From an uncultured Verrucomicrobia subdivision 3 bacterium (lineage in GTDB: Bacteria; Verrucomicrobiota; Verrucomicrobiia; Limisphaerales; UBA11358): a stretch of DNA of 40,281 bases. The notes beneath the pieces are model-generated. The model did no database searches and was not told where the DNA came from. It saw only the letters and a list, made by a program, of their open reading frames with translations. The translations under genes were made by a program, and so were the position numbers. Each line of letters opens with the position of its first letter. Position 1 is the first letter of the stretch. Below are positions 29,806 to 38,547 of the stretch, piece by piece. The stretch is taken from assembly GCA_903850425.1 (NCBI GenBank), contig CAINLR010000018.1:1-40281 (forward strand), read 5' to 3'.

Positions 29806-30822
29806 ATGTCCGAACGACCAGTGGCCAGCTTGAACAAACCCGACGTGGTGCTCGAAATGACGCTGCGGCCCTCGCTCTTTTCCGATTTCACCGGGCAGCC
29901 CAAGGTGAAAGAGCGACTGGAAATTTCCGTTGCCGCCGCCCAGCAGCGCGGTGAATCGCTCGACCACATTCTGCTTTCCGGCCCGCCCGGCTTGGGCAAA
30001 ACCACCATTGCCAACATTCTGGCCAAGGCGATGGGCGCGAATGTCAAAGCCACCAGCGGCCCGACCATCGAAAAGGCCAGCGACCTCGCCGGGTTGCTCA
30101 CAAATCTTGAGGAAGGCGATGTGCTGTTCATCGACGAGATTCATCGCCTGCAAAAAACCATCGAGGAATATTTGTATCCCGCGATGGAGGATTTCAAGTT
30201 GGACATCATCATTGATTCCGGCCCCAACGCCCGCAGCGTCCGCCTGAATCTCCCACGCTTCACGCTCATTGGGGCGACGACGCGCAGCGGTTTGCTGTCC
30301 GCGCCGTTGCTCACGCGCTTCGGCATGCGCGAGCGGCTGGATTATTATTGCACGGCCGATCTGGATAAAATCGTCGTGCGGTCGGCCAATTTGCTCAACG
30401 TCGAAATTGATCCGGCGGGCGCGCACGAAGTCGCGCGGCGCAGCCGCGGCACGCCGCGCATTGTGAACAATCTGCTCCGCCGGGTCCGCGATTACGCGCA
30501 GGTGCGGCACGACGGTCGCATCACTCGGGAAGTGGCCGACAAGGCGCTGGCTATGCTGGAAATTGACGAGAATGGTCTCGACGAAATGGACAAGCGCATC
30601 CTCGAAGCCATCATCGTGAAATTCGGCGGTGGACCGGTGGGCGTGAATTCGCTTGCCGTCGCCGTCGGCGAAGAGCCGGACACGATTGAGGAAGTTTATG
30701 AGCCGTATCTCATCATGGAAGGCTACCTCAACCGCACCTCGCAGGGCCGCATCGCCACGGAGTTGAGCTACCAGAAACTGGGCTTGAAACCGGCGACGGG
30801 CAGCCAGCCGCCGCTACTCTGA
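29806..30822 (+). CDS. ruvB: Holliday junction branch-migration helicase RuvB
   Basis: A 338-residue AAA+ motor of the RuvABC complex. Walker A is GPPGLGKTT (59-67), Walker [12 protein letters not shown], sensor 1 IGATTRSG, and the arginine-finger region follows at [14 protein letters not shown]. The C-terminal winged helix contains [17 protein letters not shown] and [20 protein letters not shown]. The start ATG 29806 matches the usual RuvB N-terminus ([13 protein letters not shown] follows 18 residues later); the longer open frame upstream overlaps the pilin gene. No ruvA or ruvC is adjacent. Confidence 0.97.
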   Translation: MSERPVASLNKPDVVLEMTLRPSLFSDFTGQPKVKERLEISVAAAQQRGESLDHILLSGPPGLGKTTIANILAKAMGANVKATSGPTIEKASDLAGLLTNLEEGDVLFIDEIHRLQKTIEEYLYPAMEDFKLDIIIDSGPNARSVRLNLPRFTLIGATTRSGLLSAPLLTRFGMRERLDYYCTADLDKIVVRSANLLNVEIDPAGAHEVARRSRGTPRIVNNLLRRVRDYAQVRHDGRITREVADKALAMLEIDENGLDEMDKRILEAIIVKFGGGPVGVNSLAVAVGEEPDTIEEVYEPYLIMEGYLNRTSQGRIATELSYQKLGLKPATGSQPPLL

Positions 30823-30858
30823 GACGGTGACATCAGCGACTGGTTTAGGTTGCAGGGC

Positions 30859-33800
30859 TCACGGATTCAAAACCACCCGGTAGAATCGGTTGGGGCCGGA
30901 GAAGGCCGTCGGATCCAGCACCGACATTTCCGGGAGGGTCGCGGTGAGATTGGTCAGCGTCACCCAGTTCGGCGGGTTCAAATCGCCGGTGTATTGAATC
31001 GTGTAATTGCGGTTTAACAACGCCGCCCAACTCAGCCTGAATCCATTGGTTCCGGGCACCGCCTTGAAAAATTGCGGCGCGAGTCCGGCGTTCGGCGCAA
31101 AGGCCACGCCGCGAAAGATCTGGTTCACGCCGGCGGTCGCGAGCGTGGTGGCGGCGGACGCCGCGCCGGTATCGGTGATGGCCACCAGGCGGTTCGGGCT
31201 GTTTTCCGCCGTGGTCGCGTAAATGACCGGCTGCCCGCCGCTGAAATCCACCGCCACGCCGCGGGCGCCGACGTTGGTCAGGCTGGTGAACGCATACGTC
31301 ATTGCCCACGCGCCGCCACTGAAATCCCAGCGCTGGATGCCGCCGCTGCCTTTGAGCGTGTCGTCCGCGAGATAGGCGGTGGTGGCGCTGGCGTTGAGCA
31401 CGAAAGCATAAGTCGCGGCCTTGGAGCCGGCGCTTAAGAACACGGCGGCGTTGGTGACGGGAACCGTGGGCGTGCCGGGAATCTTCCAGATGCCGTTCGT
31501 GGTTTTTTGCGTGCTGAAATAAAGATTTCCGCCGAGGTCCTGAATGACGATGGAGTTGGCGACATTGGTTTGGACCGTATTCGTCGGGCCGCCGCCGAAA
31601 TAAAACGTCCCGCTCGCCGCGCCCGCGCCCCAATAATTGCCGCGCCCGTCGCTGGCACCGGCGCGCATGTTGTTCGCGCTGTATTGACTGGTCGTCACCC
31701 CAACAAGCGTGAAGTTGCCCAGCGCGTCCAGCACGCCGAGGGCGCGCGGCACATTGGTCGAGCTGGAACCGGGCAGCGACGAGGCGCTGTTCGTCAGCGC
31801 GATATTGTAGCCGCCGACGATCAGCAGCCGCCCGTCCGCCGAGCGCGTCAGTGCGCCTTCGGAGGACGCACTGCCGCTGATGATGAGCGCGTTCGTGGCG
31901 TTATCGGGAAGGACGATGCTGCCCGCGAGCGTGCCGTTGGTGGTGAACTGGTCGATGAAAATTGAATTGCCGGAACTGCCCAGAGTTTCCGTGCCGTCGC
32001 CGATGCGCAGCACCGCAAGATTCCCGGCGGTGAAGGGCGCTCCTGAAATATTTCCCGCGTAGCTGTTCCGGCTGACCAGCGCGCCCGTGGCATTTTCCAA
32101 AATCAAAGGCGAGTTGCCCTGCGTGCTCAAGAACCCGCCGAACGGTCCCTGAACAAAAATGTTTTGCCCAGCGCGCGGGCTGGCAGCGCGGGCGCGGAAG
32201 GCGTTGACGTTCGCGGCGACATAAAGCGATTCGCCGGCAGGAATGACCGTGCCGGACCGCATTCTGAATTCGATGGCGCCAACGAGCCGCCAACTGGAAA
32301 CATCCACGGCGTAGGCGTTCGTGTTGCGCAATTCCACGAATTGTTCCGCCGCGTTGCCGCTGACCGGGTTGTAATCCCACGAGCCGATTTGAATGACCGT
32401 GTTGGTCGGCTGCGCCGCCGGAATGGAATCGCCGTTGAGCGTCGCCGTCGGATCATTATAAAGAAACGCGCGCCGGCCGGGGAGGTAAGTGGAAATGAGC
32501 TGCTCGGCGGCGGCGGGCACAATGCTCAAGCTGGTGCTGCCCCAAGTCGGTCCCCACGCGTTGTAATCCAGCGCGGCGTCATTCGGCGAAAAATTGGTCG
32601 GATTCATCAGGGCTTCGGACTGGCGGACGAGCGGCTCGATGACCAGCGCGTTCGTCGGCGTGCCGGCGGGCATGAGAATCGTGTCCATCAACGTCCGCAG
32701 GCGGCGCAGATACATCTGGCGGAATTCGCTTTGGGCGAAAAACAAATCGAACAGGCGGTTCGAGGGCTTGCTTTGCTGCGACAGGTTGTAAAAATTCAGC
32801 ACGTTGGTCGTGAAAATTGTGTCGGTGAAATAGCCGCTGGCGTCGAGCCAGTTCCGGCCCCAGGTCAAATCCACGTCCCACGGCGTGATGGCCCATTCGC
32901 CGGTGCCCTCGGTGTCGCGGTAGAGATAATAATTTTTGTGGCCGAGATCCTGGCTGCTCGCGATGGCCATGTCCGCGAAATAACTCGCGGTCTGCGGCAG
33001 GTCCAGATTGTCCCAGGCATAAGTGACGCGCGTCGCCAGCGGCAGCGACTCATCCAGATTCGTGATCAGCGCGGTCAAATCGTCCGTGCCTTCGTCGGTG
33101 CGGGTTTTCTTTTCGTTGCCGGAGGCGGTGCTCAGGTCGTTATACATTTTGTAAAGCGCGCCGTTGCCATCGCGGCCGATGCGGTCGAGCCACAAATCAT
33201 CGCCGTGCTCCACCATGTCCTCGATGCCAAAAAACGCGTTGTTGAGCTGGATGCGGATTGGGAACGAAAACATGCTCGCACCGCCAGACAGCGCGCACGC
33301 TTGCCAGGTCAGCGTAGTGTGCATCCGCGCCTTGTCGCCGTAATTGCTCATGAAAATGACCTTGTCCTCGCGCGTGCCGCCCGGCTGGTAAAGAAATCGG
33401 TGGTCGTTCGGAAATTCCAAATTGTGGCTTTTCTTCGGCCAGCCGACCGAGGACTGGCCGTGAACGTAAATCGTGAGGTTGTCGTAAAGTTCGTTCAAAT
33501 AAAACAGCGAGCCTTGCGTGCCGGTTTGATTGTCGGCAGCCGTCGGGTTTTGAATGAACAAATACGCCACGGGCAGTTGTGACTGGACCGAGGGATCGGC
33601 CACGACGGTTCCGTAATACTGCTGCGAACCGGTGGCGTCCGGGAAAAACGGCCAGCGGGAAATGTTATTGGAAGCGTCCGTGGCGGTGACGTAATAACGC
33701 AGCAGTTGTCCCGCGGTGGCCACGCCGCCGGGAATGGTGCCCGTCCAGGTGCCGTTGGTGTTGGCCAGACTCATCGGCACGTTCGTTTCGGAATTGAACA

Positions 33801-35679
33801 TCACGCGGTAATGCAGCGTGACATTGGAAATGGCATAAAATCCCGGCGTCGCTTGCGCGGTGACCGTGAGCGCGGTGCCTGCCGAGGGCACGTTGGGCGA
33901 ATGCGCGGCCCCGGTCATGACCGGGCCGAAATCATTCGTGCTGGTGCCGTTCGGCGCGCCCGGCGTCGGCCCGGTGAAAAACCGCCAGCCCACGGCGGTG
34001 TCGGCAATGCTCTGGCCGACCAGTTGCGCCTGCATCAGAAAATCCGTGTTTGTCGCCGCGATGTTCAGCGCCTGGATCGCCAGGACATTGTTGCCCGGCT
34101 GCAGCCATTGCCGCGCCGCGCTGACGTCGAAAGCCGTCCATTGCACAGCCTGCGGATCGAGATGCCGCTGCGTGGCGGCGGAATTCCACGCGAGCGCCGC
34201 CGGCGCATTGGAACTCGCGATCAGATGCCCGTTCAAAAACGCGGCGAAGCCGTCATCATAACGCATCAGCAGTTGCAGGCTGTCAAACGTATTGGAACTG
34301 GAGACCGTGAACGGAATGCGGACATACGCGGTGGCGTTGGAGCCATACATTTGCGAACGCACGTCGGTGCTGAGGTAATTTGTGTAATTAACCTGTTCGG
34401 CGTTGGTGGCGAGCAGCGCGGTGATTTCATTTGTCGCCAGCGCGCGGAACCAGACGGCGACCTCGTCAAGCTGGCCTTTGAAATAATTTCCGCTCGCGTC
34501 AAAAACCCCGCCGCCGCCGGCGTTGAAGTCGTATTCCGACTCGCCGAAATTCGCCGCTGAAATCGTCGTGCTGGTTTTGAGCACGCCGTCAAAATAGAGC
34601 GAGAGCTGCCCGTTGCCGCCGACGGCCAGGATGTAATGCCAGGTGTTCGTGGGGAAAGAATAAGCGGCCGATGCCGAACCGACGGGCGTCCAGATCTGGA
34701 TGGTTGAGGACGAACTGAAACCAAATTCCATGGTGTCGTTCTGACCGAACAAACCGGCGCGGCTGCTCTGGGTGTTGGTCGGATAAATCCAGCCGCCGAT
34801 GGTGAACGCCGGCAAATTGTTCACCAGTTGATACGGCCCGTTCACATAGCTCGCGCCGTTGAAAAGCGGCGCATAGTTGTTGGTCTCGAAAGTCGGATAC
34901 GTTGGCGGACGCGGCCCGGCGGCACCCAGCGTGACGCCGCCAATGTAACCGCCCTGATCCGACACGCCGCCGCTGCCGAGATTCAACGCCGTCGTGCCAT
35001 TGGTTTCGTTCAGCCGCCAGTAAAGCACCGGTCCCAAGGCCTGGACTTTTGCACCGAACGATTCTTCCTGCGGATCGGCGAGGCCGGTTTCGTAGCCAAT
35101 GCCGTTGGTGCCAGTCCGCCAGCTTGCGTCGTTGAAGTTCGTCTGCGTCCACGTCGCGTCCGCGGCTGAATTTGTCGGAATCCAATAATGAATTGCCGCG
35201 TTCGTGGCGACCAGCGGGGTGGTCGTGAGCTGCATGCCGATGCCGTAGGAAACGTCCGGGAATTGCGGCGGAAATTGCGGCGCAATTTCCGTGGCCGCCG
35301 TGCCGTCGGGCGCAAACAGGCCGAGATATTCACCATCCGAGCCGAGCTTGAAATTCGTGTGCAGCTCCGCGCCGTTTGTGGCGCGGTCCTTGCCGGAGGC
35401 GAAGACGATCATAAAACTTTTCGGCGGCATGTTCGTGGCCGGAAACCGCCACTTGCCCGGATTGCTCGCACTGTCCGTCAGCGCCCAGTTGAGCAGGCTG
35501 ACGCTGTTGGTCGTGAGGTTTTGGAGTTCAATCCAATCCGAAGACGCCCCATCCGCGTCCAGCAACGTGTGGGTATTGCTGGCCATGAATTCGGAGATGC
35601 GGACTTGTCCTCTGGCATCGAAGCCGACGGCCAGGGCAAGCACCAGAAGTCCGCACCGGAAGCGAGTAAAGAGCATCAT
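30859..35679 (-). CDS. Giant exported protein with lamin-tail, LamG and CotH-kinase domains
   Basis: A 1,606-residue secreted protein. The start is the ATG pair at 35679/35676, beginning a signal peptide (MMLFTRFRCGLLVLALAVGF then DARG). Domains in order: lamin-tail domain about 27-140 (RISEFMASNTHTLLDADGAS then SDWIELQN), LamG/concanavalin-like domain about 216-420 (LYWRLNETNG ... LDEVAVWFRALATNEI), CotH-kinase domain about 700-940 (GWPKKSHNLEF; PWDVDLTWGRNW with the paired Asp near 933), a second lamin-tail domain about 1095-1140, and a C-terminal beta module (RNYTIQYTGDLNPPNWVTL). CotH proteins are atypical secreted kinases. Substrate and location (cell surface or released) are not shown. 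A weaker upstream extension to 35790 is not favoured. Confidence 0.87.
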   Translation of the reverse strand: MMLFTRFRCGLLVLALAVGFDARGQVRISEFMASNTHTLLDADGASSDWIELQNLTTNSVSLLNWALTDSASNPGKWRFPATNMPPKSFMIVFASGKDRATNGAELHTNFKLGSDGEYLGLFAPDGTAATEIAPQFPPQFPDVSYGIGMQLTTTPLVATNAAIHYWIPTNSAADATWTQTNFNDASWRTGTNGIGYETGLADPQEESFGAKVQALGPVLYWRLNETNGTTALNLGSGGVSDQGGYIGGVTLGAAGPRPPTYPTFETNNYAPLFNGASYVNGPYQLVNNLPAFTIGGWIYPTNTQSSRAGLFGQNDTMEFGFSSSSTIQIWTPVGSASAAYSFPTNTWHYILAVGGNGQLSLYFDGVLKTSTTISAANFGESEYDFNAGGGGVFDASGNYFKGQLDEVAVWFRALATNEITALLATNAEQVNYTNYLSTDVRSQMYGSNATAYVRIPFTVSSSNTFDSLQLLMRYDDGFAAFLNGHLIASSNAPAALAWNSAATQRHLDPQAVQWTAFDVSAARQWLQPGNNVLAIQALNIAATNTDFLMQAQLVGQSIADTAVGWRFFTGPTPGAPNGTSTNDFGPVMTGAAHSPNVPSAGTALTVTAQATPGFYAISNVTLHYRVMFNSETNVPMSLANTNGTWTGTIPGGVATAGQLLRYYVTATDASNNISRWPFFPDATGSQQYYGTVVADPSVQSQLPVAYLFIQNPTAADNQTGTQGSLFYLNELYDNLTIYVHGQSSVGWPKKSHNLEFPNDHRFLYQPGGTREDKVIFMSNYGDKARMHTTLTWQACALSGGASMFSFPIRIQLNNAFFGIEDMVEHGDDLWLDRIGRDGNGALYKMYNDLSTASGNEKKTRTDEGTDDLTALITNLDESLPLATRVTYAWDNLDLPQTASYFADMAIASSQDLGHKNYYLYRDTEGTGEWAITPWDVDLTWGRNWLDASGYFTDTIFTTNVLNFYNLSQQSKPSNRLFDLFFAQSEFRQMYLRRLRTLMDTILMPAGTPTNALVIEPLVRQSEALMNPTNFSPNDAALDYNAWGPTWGSTSLSIVPAAAEQLISTYLPGRRAFLYNDPTATLNGDSIPAAQPTNTVIQIGSWDYNPVSGNAAEQFVELRNTNAYAVDVSSWRLVGAIEFRMRSGTVIPAGESLYVAANVNAFRARAASPRAGQNIFVQGPFGGFLSTQGNSPLILENATGALVSRNSYAGNISGAPFTAGNLAVLRIGDGTETLGSSGNSIFIDQFTTNGTLAGSIVLPDNATNALIISGSASSEGALTRSADGRLLIVGGYNIALTNSASSLPGSSSTNVPRALGVLDALGNFTLVGVTTSQYSANNMRAGASDGRGNYWGAGAASGTFYFGGGPTNTVQTNVANSIVIQDLGGNLYFSTQKTTNGIWKIPGTPTVPVTNAAVFLSAGSKAATYAFVLNASATTAYLADDTLKGSGGIQRWDFSGGAWAMTYAFTSLTNVGARGVAVDFSGGQPVIYATTAENSPNRLVAITDTGAASAATTLATAGVNQIFRGVAFAPNAGLAPQFFKAVPGTNGFRLSWAALLNRNYTIQYTGDLNPPNWVTLTNLTATLPEMSVLDPTAFSGPNRFYRVVLNP

Positions 35680-35951
35680 ATTTAAATTCAGTTGTGGGAA
35701 AAAATCATTTTGAATCTGCCACTCTGTGGTGGCCGGCACAAGGCGTAATAAAAATTCGCCGACCCGTGCGGGAATCTGGTCCGTCGGCAAGCGGTGCCGC
35801 GAGCGCCAGGTTCAAAGTCGTGGCTCGAGTGTCCCCCCGGCTGGGTCGCGCCAGGGTTGAGTTAGCGGACACTTGCGTTAAGGTGGGGCGGAGCGTCTGT
35901 CCGGCTGAGGTTGATTAAATCAGCGGCGGAACTTTCAACAAGGCAACGGTC

Positions 35952-36650
35952 ATGGCTGATTTGCCCAGCGATTGCAGAGTGTTTGCCGCCGCGCGAAAGC
36001 GCATGGTGCGGGAGCAACTGTCCGAATTTCCGCCGAAGGTGCGCGCGGCGATGGCCACGGTGCCGCGTCACGCATTCCTGCCCGAAGAAAAGCAAACCTA
36101 CGCTCACGCGGACGGCCCGGTGCCCATCGGTTTTGGCCAGACGATTTCCCAGCCCTACATCGTCGCGCTGATGACGACGCAGCTCGCGCCGCAGCCCACC
36201 GACCGCGTGCTGGAGATTGGGACAGGCTCGGGCTATCAAGCCGCCGTGCTGGCGCAGTTGGTCGCGGCGGTCTTCACCATCGAAATCATCGAGCCGCTGG
36301 CGCAGCGCGCGGCGGCCAGCTTGCGCCGGCTCGGCTATGCCAATGTGCATCAGCGGATCGGTGATGGTTCCGGCGGCTGGCCCGAGGCCGCGCCGTTTGA
36401 TGCTGTCATTGTCACTTGCGCGCCAACCCAAATCCCGCCACCGCTCATCGCGCAACTCAAGGATGGCGGCCGGCTGGTCATCCCGCTCGGCCCGGCGCAC
36501 GATCAGAAACTAATGCTGTTTCACAAAACCCCGAGCCGGCTTGAAACTCGCGCAGTGGTGCCCGTGCGTTTCGTGCCCATGACCGGCGAGCCGCCGAACC
36601 CCGCACGGGGGCCGCGTGCGCTCCCCAACCAACCGCATGGTTGCGGCTGA
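35952..36650 (+). CDS. pcm: Protein-L-isoaspartate O-methyltransferase
   Basis: A 232-residue repair methyltransferase that methylates isoaspartyl residues in damaged proteins. The family motif GQTISQPYIVALM lies at 62-74, SAM motif I VLEIGTGSGYQAAVLA at 86-101, then FDAVIVTCAP and LKDGGRLVIPLG. The C-terminus runs past the usual end (VRFVPMTGE) with a Pro/Arg-rich tail, NPARGPRALPNQPHGCG, that looks unrelated to the family and may come from intergenic repeat sequence read in frame. It is divergent from the CotH gene across 272 bp, where no other gene was seen. Confidence 0.93.
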   Translation: MADLPSDCRVFAAARKRMVREQLSEFPPKVRAAMATVPRHAFLPEEKQTYAHADGPVPIGFGQTISQPYIVALMTTQLAPQPTDRVLEIGTGSGYQAAVLAQLVAAVFTIEIIEPLAQRAAASLRRLGYANVHQRIGDGSGGWPEAAPFDAVIVTCAPTQIPPPLIAQLKDGGRLVIPLGPAHDQKLMLFHKTPSRLETRAVVPVRFVPMTGEPPNPARGPRALPNQPHGCG

Positions 36651-36678
36651 TTCAAATGCGCTCTCAAGTTGAGCGGAT

Positions 36679-37251
36679 TTATTTTGCTGCCGCCTCGAGC
36701 TTCGCGGCGGCGGCGCGCAATTCTTCCTGATAGGCCGGGAGCAACTCCGCTTCCTGCCATGCGAATTTGTCCCGGGGCACTGGCGACCAATGCAGGCGGC
36801 CGCAATCGCGCCACGCGTCCAGCGCCAAGCCATTCGTGAACGCCTGGTCGGCCGCCATGAGGACCACGCAACTGTGTTCGTGCCGGGTGCCGAGCCGCGC
36901 CACGCCGCGATGCAGTTCGAGCGTGCGCAGATGGAGCGTCATCAACTTGACCGTGAGGTCGTCGGCCCATTGAAAACAGAGGCCGCGCGAATGAATGCCC
37001 GCGTTGATGAAGACGTTGTTGATGACCGCCGGCGGCGTGGCGTGGTAGGTCTGCGCGAGCTGCAGCGGATAGCGCACGGCGGCTTCGGCCGCCCGCGCCG
37101 CTTCGTTCGTGTTGACCGACGGCGAGAGGTCGCGCAATTGTTCGGCGAGCGCGGCGATTTCGGCTTCCTGTTTGGCCTCCGGCACCCGCACCGTGGCGCA
37201 GCCGGAGACGAGCGCGAGGGCGAAAATAATAAACGCGCAGGAGCGGAGCAT
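36679..37251 (-). CDS. Conserved lipoprotein with possible Cys-His-Asp triad
   Basis: A 190-residue lipoprotein (signal MLRSCAFIIFALALVSGC, lipobox VSGC, Cys18). The mature part contains HSRGLCFQWADDL, then RHEHSCVVLMAAD, then GLALDAWRDCGRLHWSPV. The order Cys, His, Asp in these conserved-looking blocks is that of a papain- or transglutaminase-like thiol enzyme, but I cannot name a family, so the catalytic reading is inference. It ends with an Ala/Lys-rich helix. It starts 13 bp after the DUF11 paralogue at 37265 and is probably cotranscribed with it. Confidence 0.65.
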   Translation of the reverse strand: MLRSCAFIIFALALVSGCATVRVPEAKQEAEIAALAEQLRDLSPSVNTNEAARAAEAAVRYPLQLAQTYHATPPAVINNVFINAGIHSRGLCFQWADDLTVKLMTLHLRTLELHRGVARLGTRHEHSCVVLMAADQAFTNGLALDAWRDCGRLHWSPVPRDKFAWQEAELLPAYQEELRAAAAKLEAAAK

Positions 37252-37264
37252 GGAACAGTTCAGC

Positions 37265-38428
37265 TCAATAAACCGTGGTGCTTTCCTCGGCGTTGAGGGG
37301 CGATTTCAAAACATCCGAAGTGAGCGTGAACTTCGAGTGGCCATCGCCGGCAATCATGCCTTTGGCCACAATTTTATAAGTGACCGCCTGTTTGGCGGCC
37401 AGCTTCGCGACCACCGGGAGGGTGACGGTGTTGCCGCTGATGGTGCCTTCGCTGCTGCTGAGCGGCGCGAGTTCCGGCGCAATGGTCACCACCACCTGCA
37501 CATTCGCGTCATCGGCGGAGCCTTGATTCGTGACCTTGACGGTGTAGGTCGTGTTGCTGCCAACCTGGACCGGATCGGGATCGTCCGCTTTTTCCAGCAG
37601 GATGGCCGGCATGCCGAGCACGGCGGTTTCACAGGCGCTTTGCACGGACGGAACCGTCGCGCTGGCGGCGGTGGAATTGAACACCAGCGGGCCGGCTTGC
37701 ACCGGTTTCAGCACCGCGCAAACTTGTTTCGTCGAACTGGCCGGCAGATTGGCAATCTCCCACCGCACGGAATTATTCGTGACGCAGCCGCCGTCGGTCG
37801 TGGCCGTGACGATCACGTTTTCCGGCAACGCCAGCGTGGCGATGGCGTTGGGTTCAACGCCATTGCCGGTGTTGTGAACCGTCAGGCAGACTCTTAATTT
37901 CCGGCCCGCGATGATTTTTTCGGGGACGCTACAATCAATTGCCAGCCCGGCTTGCGGTGCCGGGCCGAGGTCTTCCACGAAAAAATTGCTGCACGGTTTG
38001 GGAATCACGCAGCGATATTGCTGACCCTTCGAACTGAAGTTAAAGGCGTAGGCCGAGATCGGTTCCGTGCCCGCCCAAGTCACGTTGCGCAGGCAGAGCG
38101 GCCGGCCGGCTTCGCGCGTGGACATGAAGGGCATCGTCTCGCCGACCGGAATCTGCCACTCAACGATTTCGTTCGTCAGGCCGGCCGCAAAAAAATCGGC
38201 GAGGTCGCCGGTCCAGCCCCACTGGCGCAAAACCTCGGCGAAATCCGGCCGCAATTTTTCATCCTGGAAGCGCGCCCGCAGATCGTCTGGCGTGTGCATC
38301 GTCGGCGCGAAGCGCGTGGCGGGATTGCCGAGGCGCGTGGCGCGGTGATGTTCGGCCTGCGCGTTGACGCTGACCAGAAAAGCCAGCACTAAACCCAAGG
38401 CGAAGCCGCGAGGAAGAATATGTTTCAT
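37265..38428 (-). CDS. Exported DUF11-repeat protein, paralogue of the OmcB-like lipoprotein
   Basis: A 387-residue protein from ATG 38428 with a signal peptide (MKHILPRGFALGLVLAFLVS then VNAQA). Residues up to about 160 are unique and contain several Cys. Two DUF11 beta-sandwich repeats follow: LAIDCSVPEKIIAGRKLRVC with LTVHNTGNG, and ILLEKADDPDPVQVG with TYTVKVTNQGSADDANVQVV. The last 112 residues match those of the neighbouring protein at 38548 at 91 positions by eye, so the genes arose by duplication or share a converted 3' end. Both end in AEEST-x-VY. An envelope structural role is inferred from Chlamydia OmcB-type proteins. Confidence 0.83.
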   Translation of the reverse strand: MKHILPRGFALGLVLAFLVSVNAQAEHHRATRLGNPATRFAPTMHTPDDLRARFQDEKLRPDFAEVLRQWGWTGDLADFFAAGLTNEIVEWQIPVGETMPFMSTREAGRPLCLRNVTWAGTEPISAYAFNFSSKGQQYRCVIPKPCSNFFVEDLGPAPQAGLAIDCSVPEKIIAGRKLRVCLTVHNTGNGVEPNAIATLALPENVIVTATTDGGCVTNNSVRWEIANLPASSTKQVCAVLKPVQAGPLVFNSTAASATVPSVQSACETAVLGMPAILLEKADDPDPVQVGSNTTYTVKVTNQGSADDANVQVVVTIAPELAPLSSSEGTISGNTVTLPVVAKLAAKQAVTYKIVAKGMIAGDGHSKFTLTSDVLKSPLNAEESTTVY

Positions 38429-38501
38429 AAAGGGACTTTGGTTAAAAAACGGATGCGCGCCAATCCAAAACTCGCGGGCGTCCGCAATTATTTCAGCCAA
38501 T

Positions 38502-38533
38502 AAAAAAGGCCGCCAAATTTCTTTGGCGGCCTT
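38502..38533 (-). terminator. Strong Rho-independent terminator after the OmcB-like gene
   Basis: On the minus strand AAGGCCGCCAAA, loop GAAA and TTTGGCGGCCTT form a perfect 12-bp stem closed by a tetraloop and ending in a run of six T (plus 38502-38507, overlapping the stem base). It separates the OmcB-like gene from its paralogue downstream. Confidence 0.92.
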
Positions 38534-38547
38534 GTGACTAGATCAGA

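Noticed and set aside
32164-33582. 472-codon plus-strand open frame opposite the CotH gene
   Set aside because: Shadow frame rich in Arg, Gly and Val; the minus strand has clear CotH and lamin-tail motifs.
35858-35920. CGGACA/TGTCCG inverted repeat upstream of pcm as an operator or element
   Set aside because: Only 6 bp arms with a 30-nt spacer and no second copy in the window; could arise by chance.
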